Shown here: in pieces, positions 59,646-64,000 of the stretch
Layout of the letters: each line of letters begins with the position of its first letter
How positions within the stretch are numbered: the first letter of the stretch is position 1
From: JADLCX01 sp964630785
GTDB lineage: Bacteria > Planctomycetota > Phycisphaerae > Phycisphaerales > UBA1924
Length of the DNA stretch: 64,000 nucleotides
Assembly (NCBI GenBank): GCA_964630785.1
Contig: CAZVZG010000021.1
Location: forward strand, 18,436 to 82,435
Direction: 5' to 3'
Translations under genes and position numbers: made by a program
Notes under the pieces: model-generated
Database searches by the model: none
What the model was told of the DNA's origin: nothing
What the model saw: only the letters and a program-made list of their open reading frames with translations

Positions 59646-60220
59646 GCCGCACCGTCCTTCCCGAGGCCGAACCGGAGCACGTTCAGCACGTGCGCTTCCA
59701 GCAGTTCGGGAGTCTGTCCGGGCGCAGGATAGAGCAGTGCTCCACGCACAAACGCGAGCACGAACTGGGCCGACAACTCCGGGCGCGGATCGGTCATCTC
59801 GCCCTGGTCGATCCCGTCGCGGATGATCCGTGCCACGAGCCCGCTCAGCCGGGCCCGGGTCGCCTGAATCTGCGGATCGTCCGGCGTCAACACGCCGCTT
59901 CGCATCACCCGGTACAGGTCGGGGTAGCGGGCGCCGAAACGCACCAACCCCCGGATGACCTCGCCCAGCCGGGACCATGACCCGGCGTCAGCGTCACACG
60001 CCCCGGCTTCCGCGGCCGCCACCATCTCCGCGAAGCCGTCGCGCACGAGGCTCAGGTACAGTTCCTCCTTGGACGCGAAGTAGATATAGAGGGTGCCTTT
60101 ACCCACGCGGGCCGCACCCGCCACGTCGTCCAGCCGCACCTCGTGATAAGGGCGCGTCGCGAAGAGTTGCGTGGCCGCGGCAAGAATGTCACGCCGCTTG
60201 TCCGGGTCGAGTCGCTGCAT
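59642..60220 (-). CDS. TetR/AcrR-family repressor of the efflux genes
   Basis: A 192-residue regulator: residues ~8-55 are the TetR helix-turn-helix (ILAAATQLFATRPYHEVRLDDVAGAARVGKGTLYIYF), the rest a helical ligand-binding domain. It is the first gene of the efflux operon, overlapping the TolC-like gene, and faces the adaptor gene across a 146-base gap holding a palindrome that fits a TetR operator. It most likely represses both units until a substrate binds. Confidence 0.92.
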   Translation of the reverse strand: MQRLDPDKRRDILAAATQLFATRPYHEVRLDDVAGAARVGKGTLYIYFASKEELYLSLVRDGFAEMVAAAEAGACDADAGSWSRLGEVIRGLVRFGARYPDLYRVMRSGVLTPDDPQIQATRARLSGLVARIIRDGIDQGEMTDPRPELSAQFVLAFVRGALLYPAPGQTPELLEAHVLNVLRFGLGKDGAA

Positions 60221-60304
60221 GCACGGGGTTGGAGAGGAGGAGGGGGAGAAGGGGCGGGCGGGACAACGACAGGCAGGTCGCGGCGAGGACGGAAATCGAA
60301 ACCC

Positions 60305-60324
60305 AATACCGACTTGTCAGTATT
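60305..60324. promoter_or_regulatory. Candidate TetR operator between tetR and the adaptor gene
   Basis: AATACCGAC, two bases TT, then GTCAGTATT: a 20-bp palindrome with a single mismatch. Size and sequence resemble operators of TetR repressors that control RND pumps. Confidence 0.65.
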
Positions 60325-60366
60325 GCATACCGCCGCTCACTCCGTTTGCTGCGGCCTGGAGGCCGG

Positions 60367-61635
60367 ATGACCCTTCCTCGCGTACTCGGGCTCGCATTCA
60401 CCCTCGCGATAGTGGCCGCGATCGCCGCCTGCGGCGGGCGCGAGGGCTCGCGCGGTGCGGGGGGCGGGGGAGGTGCGGGGGCGGCAGGGGGGAATAAGGG
60501 GGGCGGCGGAGCACCGGAGGCGATCGAGGTCCGCCTGGGCGATGTCCAGCACCGCTCGCTCGAGGACTCCGTCGCCGTCACCGGCACCCTCTTCGCCGAC
60601 GAGGACACGGTCGTCTCCGCCCGGCTCCCGGGGCGGATCGTCGAGGTGCTCAAGGACGTGGGCGACCAAGTGGCCCCCGACGAGAAGCTCGCGCAGATCG
60701 AGCGACGGGACTACGAACTCGCGCTCGACGAGCGACGGGCCGATTCCGCCGCGGCCCTGGCCAAGATCGGCCTGACCGCCCTGCCGGGCCCGGACTTCGA
60801 CGTCGGCACGCTCCCGGCCGTGGTCAAGGCCCGGGCCGAGGCCTCCAACGCCGAGGCCAAGTTCGAGCGGGCCAGGCAGCTCTTCGAGCAGAAGCCCCCG
60901 CTCATCGCCGAACAGGACTTCGCCGACATCCAGACCGCCCGTGAGGTCGCCCGGAACCAGGCCGAGGTCGAACTGCTCACCACCCGGGCCCAGCTCTCGG
61001 ACGCGCGGGCGATGGCCGCGGCCGAGGCCACCGCCCGGCAGCGGCTCGACGACACCGAGGTCGACGCGCCGGCGATCGAGGGCCGCCCGGACCTCCGCTA
61101 CCGCGTGGCGGAGCGTCGGATCTCGGTGGGCGAGTTTGTCGAGGCCGGGCGCCCGCTGTTCCGGCTGGTCTCGACCGAGCGGATCAAATACCGCGTCCAG
61201 GTGCCCGAGCGGTACGGCGGGCGTGTGCGCCCGGGTCAGGTGGCGCGCGTGAGCGTCGCCGGCGGCGCGCGGGTTGAGGGGCGCGTGTCCCGCGTATCGC
61301 CCGTGGTCGATCCGGCCAGCCGCACGTTCGTCGCCGAGATCTCGCTCGACAACGCCGACGGGGCTCTCAAGCCGGGGTCCTTCGCCGAGGGGAGCATCGT
61401 GCTGGGCATGGACGACAACACGCCGATGGTGCCCGAGGGCGCGGTGGTGACGTTTGCGGGTGTCCGCCGCGTGTTCACCGTCGCTGACGGCAAGGCCGTC
61501 GAGCACCACGTCACCACGGGCCGGCGCGCGGACGGCTTGGTCGAGATCGTGGACGGGCTCGGGCCCGGCCCTGTCGTGGTCGACGGCGCGCCCGGGCTCA
61601 GCGCGGGCGCGCCGGTCAAGGTCCGCAAGGAATGA
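60367..61635 (+). CDS. RND efflux periplasmic adaptor (membrane fusion) lipoprotein
   Basis: The adaptor that bridges the RND permease and TolC. A lipoprotein signal (VLGLAFTLAIVAAIAAC) is followed by a Gly-rich linker, the lipoyl/barrel-sandwich strand VVSARLPGRIVEVLKDVGDQVAPDEKLAQIE, a helical hairpin (LDERRADSAAALAKIGLTAL..., ARQLFEQKPPLIAEQDFADIQTAR), the returning lipoyl half and a beta-barrel (GRVSRVSPVVDPASRTFVAEI). ATG 60367 has GGAGG four bases upstream; the longer frame is a shadow of tetR. It is transcribed away from tetR across the operator. Confidence 0.92.
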   Translation: MTLPRVLGLAFTLAIVAAIAACGGREGSRGAGGGGGAGAAGGNKGGGGAPEAIEVRLGDVQHRSLEDSVAVTGTLFADEDTVVSARLPGRIVEVLKDVGDQVAPDEKLAQIERRDYELALDERRADSAAALAKIGLTALPGPDFDVGTLPAVVKARAEASNAEAKFERARQLFEQKPPLIAEQDFADIQTAREVARNQAEVELLTTRAQLSDARAMAAAEATARQRLDDTEVDAPAIEGRPDLRYRVAERRISVGEFVEAGRPLFRLVSTERIKYRVQVPERYGGRVRPGQVARVSVAGGARVEGRVSRVSPVVDPASRTFVAEISLDNADGALKPGSFAEGSIVLGMDDNTPMVPEGAVVTFAGVRRVFTVADGKAVEHHVTTGRRADGLVEIVDGLGPGPVVVDGAPGLSAGAPVKVRKE

Positions 61636-61670
61636 CGGCCCGGGGGATCACGCCGCCAGCGCCGCCGCGA

Positions 61671-62264
61671 TCACCGCCCGGGCGCCGCGGTGTTGCTCGT
61701 CGGGTGCTTGAGCCACGCCAGCACCTTCGCCGGGTCGTGGCCCTGCTCGATCGGCCCGAACTCGAACGAGCCCGAGTCGTGGTTGGCCGCGGCCTTGCCG
61801 TCGGGCCCGAGCACCGTGAAGTAGGGATAGCCCTCCTCGTTCACGCGGGCCCCGTAGCCCTCGGCCAGCGCGACGTTCTTGTCGTCGGGTATGCCGGTGT
61901 CAACATGCACCACCACGTACCGCTCGCGCAGCTCCCGCACGATCGCGGGGTCGCTCTTGAGCAGTTTGTCCAGCCGCAGGCACCACCCGCACCAGTTGCC
62001 GCCCCACTGGATCAGCACGCGCTTGCCGCCGGCGCGAGCCTCGACGAGCGCCGCGGCGATCTGCTCACGCGCGTCCGCGGTCTCGTCGTAGAGCTTGGCC
62101 TTGCTTGCGCCTTTGCGGGCCGGGCCTTCGACCGCCGGGACCGACGCCGCGCTCGGCGTGCCCGAGCCCTCATGCGGGTCGCTCCCGCCCGCGTGGCAAC
62201 CCGCCGCGGAAACCGCCCCCAGCATCAACGACGCCAACACCCAGACGGCCGGCCTGCTGTCCAT
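61671..62264 (-). CDS. Thioredoxin-fold lipoprotein with WCGWC active site
   Basis: A 197-residue exported thioredoxin-like lipoprotein (signal ASLMLGAVSAAGC). The domain belongs to the DsbD-C-terminal/thioredoxin_7-like group: VLIQWGGNWCGWCLRLDKLL, VVVHVDTG, and GYPYFTVLGPDG with the cis-Pro. The Cys-Gly-Trp-Cys dipeptide differs from the usual Gly-Pro. GGAGT precedes ATG 62264. It converges on the adaptor gene. Confidence 0.85.
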   Translation of the reverse strand: MDSRPAVWVLASLMLGAVSAAGCHAGGSDPHEGSGTPSAASVPAVEGPARKGASKAKLYDETADAREQIAAALVEARAGGKRVLIQWGGNWCGWCLRLDKLLKSDPAIVRELRERYVVVHVDTGIPDDKNVALAEGYGARVNEEGYPYFTVLGPDGKAAANHDSGSFEFGPIEQGHDPAKVLAWLKHPTSNTAAPGR

Positions 62265-62431
62265 GATCGACGACTCCGAAATGGGGTTCCGGCGGGCCCG
62301 CTTCAGGCACATTCCTCGATGGAGCGTCCGGCGCCCGCGTGGGGCAGAGGTCGGCCGCGCCGGGCGGGGGGCTGCACAATTGGTTGTGGCGCGACGACGG
62401 CCGCACGATGCCTCCGGCAAGGAGCGATACA

Positions 62432-62746
62432 ATGGGATCGATGCTCAATCTGCACGGCATCATCTTCGATCTGCCCCGCATCGCGGACGCCTGCCGCCGC
62501 GCGGGTGTGGTGCGGCTCTACATCTTCGGGTCGATCCTCACCGAACGCTTCCGCGCGGACAGCGACGTCGATTTCCTCATCGAAACCGACCCCCGGCGTC
62601 CGGTCGGCCTGTTTGCGTTGGGCGGGTTGCAGATGGACCTCTCCGAACTGCTCGGGCGCACCGTGCATCTGACGCTGCTCGGCGGCATACCCGCGCCGGA
62701 GCGAGCGGGCGTTCTGGCGAAGGCAAGGATGCTCGATGCCGCCTGA
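62432..62746 (+). CDS. mntA: MNT-type nucleotidyltransferase antitoxin
   Basis: A 104-residue minimal nucleotidyltransferase: LYIFGSILTERFRADSDVDFLIE holds the GS and DxD catalytic signature, and a C-terminal QMDLSELLGRTVHLTL strand carries the third Asp. An AAGGAG ribosome site lies seven bases before ATG 62432. In HepT/MntA (type VII) pairs, MntA AMPylates the HEPN toxin to silence it. It overlaps the HEPN gene by 11 bases. The assignment of roles is by family. Confidence 0.85.
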   Translation: MGSMLNLHGIIFDLPRIADACRRAGVVRLYIFGSILTERFRADSDVDFLIETDPRRPVGLFALGGLQMDLSELLGRTVHLTLLGGIPAPERAGVLAKARMLDAA

Positions 62747-63137
62747 CCCGGCGAGCCTGAGCGGCGGCGGAACACCCGCTCCTGAAGATCGCCCGCGCGT
62801 CGAGCACATGCTGAAGTGCTCGCGCGACGCGGGGGCAATCGTTGGGAACGACGATGCGGCCGCGCTCGGCGCCGACATGGTGCGCACGCGGGCGGTTGTG
62901 AACTGCTTCACCGAGATCGGCGAGGCCGCGGCGCGTCTGACGCCGCCGGGCCGGGCTCTCGTCGGCGCGGTCCCCTGGCGGCAGATCGTCGGCATGCGCA
63001 ACATTGTCGTGCACGTCTATTGGGGCATCGATCTCGACGAGTTGGTCAAGACCACCCGAGACGACCTGCCGGTGTTGATCGCGGCGCTTGAATACGCACT
63101 CGCCGGGTGGCCGACCGAGCCGCCCGCCACGATCTGA
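62736..63137 (+). CDS. hepT: HEPN-domain toxin (HepT-like, DUF86)
   Basis: A 133-residue HEPN/DUF86 protein: VPWRQIVGMRNIVVHVYWGIDLDELVKTT carries the ribonuclease motif R-N-x3-H with the following Tyr that is AMPylated in known pairs. Its start lies inside the 3' end of the MNT gene, giving coupled translation. The first ~20 residues (Pro/Gly-rich) seem added relative to known HepT; ATG at residue 25 (MLKCSRD) could be the true start. It lies next to the broken restriction genes, suggesting a defence island. Confidence 0.83.
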   Translation: MPPDPASLSGGGTPAPEDRPRVEHMLKCSRDAGAIVGNDDAAALGADMVRTRAVVNCFTEIGEAAARLTPPGRALVGAVPWRQIVGMRNIVVHVYWGIDLDELVKTTRDDLPVLIAALEYALAGWPTEPPATI

Positions 63138-63199
63138 ATAACGCTCGCACGCGGTAAGCCGCCGGGCGTGCCGGGTGCAGAGGTGTGGGAGTAACTGAA

Positions 63200-63224
63200 G
63201 GCGGGATCGCTTCTCTCTCCCGCC
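63200..63224 (+). terminator. Weak hairpin after the MNT-HEPN pair
   Basis: GGCGGGA (63200-63206) pairs with TCCCGCC (63218-63224) around an 11-base loop. No U-tract, so termination is doubtful. Confidence 0.25.
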
Positions 63225-63249
63225 CCGGTGGGCAGGGGAAGGAACGAGC

Positions 63250-63424
63250 GTGCGAATCGCGATGCGCTCCGGGCCTTTGGCGACGCTGCACTGGATCGGC
63301 AAGGAGGCCGTGGTCAACCACCACCGGGAGGTGCCGTACCGCCTGCTCAAGGACGACCCGAAGTTGCGCGTGGGTGAGGACGGCGGGGTGGGCTCGGGCG
63401 ACCTGCTGGTGCAGGGGGACAACG
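63250..63424 (+). pseudogene. N-terminal fragment of a type III restriction-modification methyltransferase (Mod)
   Basis: A GTG start with AAGGA nearby opens MRSGPLATLHWIGKEAVVNHH then REVPYRLL and LLVQGDN, which is the beginning of type III Mod adenine methyltransferases (the HGDNLEAL region). After GDN the Mod sequence stops and sequence of the partner Res begins. No catalytic DPPY motif remains. Confidence 0.8.
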
Positions 63425-63941
63425 AATCTGATCAAACGCGACCGCCAAGCCGCGGCCAAGCAGCAGCACGACATGTTGCTCCTGCCCGACGCGGTGACGC
63501 CGGAGGTCGTTGACCCGACGACGCTGCTTTCGTTCAAGGGCTCGCAGTACCCTGCCTCAGCGTGGAATACGCCGGGGATCCAGTTCAGGCATCACTACTT
63601 CTCCAAGTCCGCGGACATGAACGGCGACGAGGCGAGATGCGCGGCCGAGATCGACCGCTCTCCCGATCGAGCATTGGGTGCGAAATCTGACGCGCGCTGA
63701 TTGTGCGTGCTGGCTGCAAACCACCACTGAAAATCTCTACCCCGAATTCGTGGCCCTCCGCAAAGATGGGAGAGTCGCCGCCGTCGAGTTCAGGGCCTTT
63801 AAGGACGTGAGCAACGACGACTCGAACGAGAAGAAGGCGATCGGCGAGGTCTGGTTCGCGAGGAGCGGGGGAGCCTGATTGTTTGCGATGGTGACCGAGC
63901 AGGACTACCAGTCGAAAGTACCCGCCCTGCTCACGGGTTGA
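63425..63941 (+). pseudogene. C-terminal fragment of a type III restriction endonuclease (Res), frameshifted
   Basis: From NLIKRDRQAAAKQQ the translation follows the Res C terminus (FKGSQYPASAWNTPGIQFRHHYF, ARCAAEIDR). Near 63660 the frame shifts: the continuation LPIEHWVRNLTR...CWLQTTTENLYPEFVALRKDG and NDDSNEKKAIGEVW lies in another frame. A TGA at 63876-63878 then interrupts just before LFAMVTEQDYQSKVPALL and the natural stop at 63939. No helicase or nuclease core remains. Confidence 0.8.
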
Positions 63942-63945
63942 TTCG

Positions 63946-64000
<55 letters not shown>

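Overview
The window reads as a piece of a planctomycete chromosome, most likely Phycisphaerae (inference). The DNA is very GC-rich. Several secreted proteins end in the short EF-hand/dockerin-like tail with the core FDFLAxYF that is common in this group. Others carry PEP-CTERM-like C-terminal anchors, and there is a Tat-exported Gfo/Idh/MocA oxidoreductase and many lipoproteins. Long G or C runs occur between genes and inside glycine-rich inserts. The last ~50 bases are a pure C run, probably an assembly artefact at a contig end.

Layout. 1-6.3 kb: a partial gene, a THUMP-like methyltransferase, a Tat oxidoreductase, and an overlapping pair of secreted proteins (SUMF1-like and dockerin-tailed). 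6.5-15 kb: a secreted hypothetical with a DUF6580 membrane protein and FKBP, a PEP-CTERM protein, a TlpA/EF-hand lipid- or envelope-associated thioredoxin, a methyltransferase overlapping cutC, and surE. 15.1-18.1 kb: a compact four-gene islet (large secreted protein, 8-Cys secreted peptide, MauE-like membrane redox protein, pseudopilin). It is driven by a leaderless promoter whose -35/-10 spacer contains a 12-base G run, and it is bracketed by a 16-bp direct repeat. This is my best candidate for an undescribed, possibly phase-variable system. 18.5-26.2 kb: an HDOD protein and a four-gene, mutually overlapping operon for sialic-acid-type flagellin glycosylation (a giant MAF fusion protein, neuA, neuB, neuC).

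26.5-31 kb: hypothetical envelope proteins, FlgM, an M28 peptidase and RuvA. 31.4-34.4 kb: an orphan dockerin remnant followed by an astacin protease with six Cys-rich repeats. 34.6-42.7 kb: a CapD-like 4,6-dehydratase, a small helical protein, dUTPase, ribosomal protein S1, a lipoprotein thioredoxin, an oxidoreductase, thioredoxin and FolP. 42.8-54.3 kb: a secreted Ala/Lys-rich protein, NrfA/NrfH for ammonia-forming nitrite reduction, FtsK, a PepSY-repeat protein, MscL, and a Cys-rich DUF11 lipoprotein. 54.8-61.6 kb: a complete RND efflux system with a TetR repressor and a visible operator. 61.7-64 kb: a lipoprotein thioredoxin, an MNT-HEPN toxin-antitoxin pair, and the wreck of a type III restriction-modification system in which the start of mod is joined directly to the end of res.

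Connected functions. CapD-like dehydratase, NeuABC, the MAF transferase and FlgM together suggest a glycosylated flagellum. Many genes begin with a -10-like hexamer only 5-8 bases before the start codon (surE, dut, ruvA, the M28 peptidase, the islet operon), which points to widespread leaderless mRNAs.
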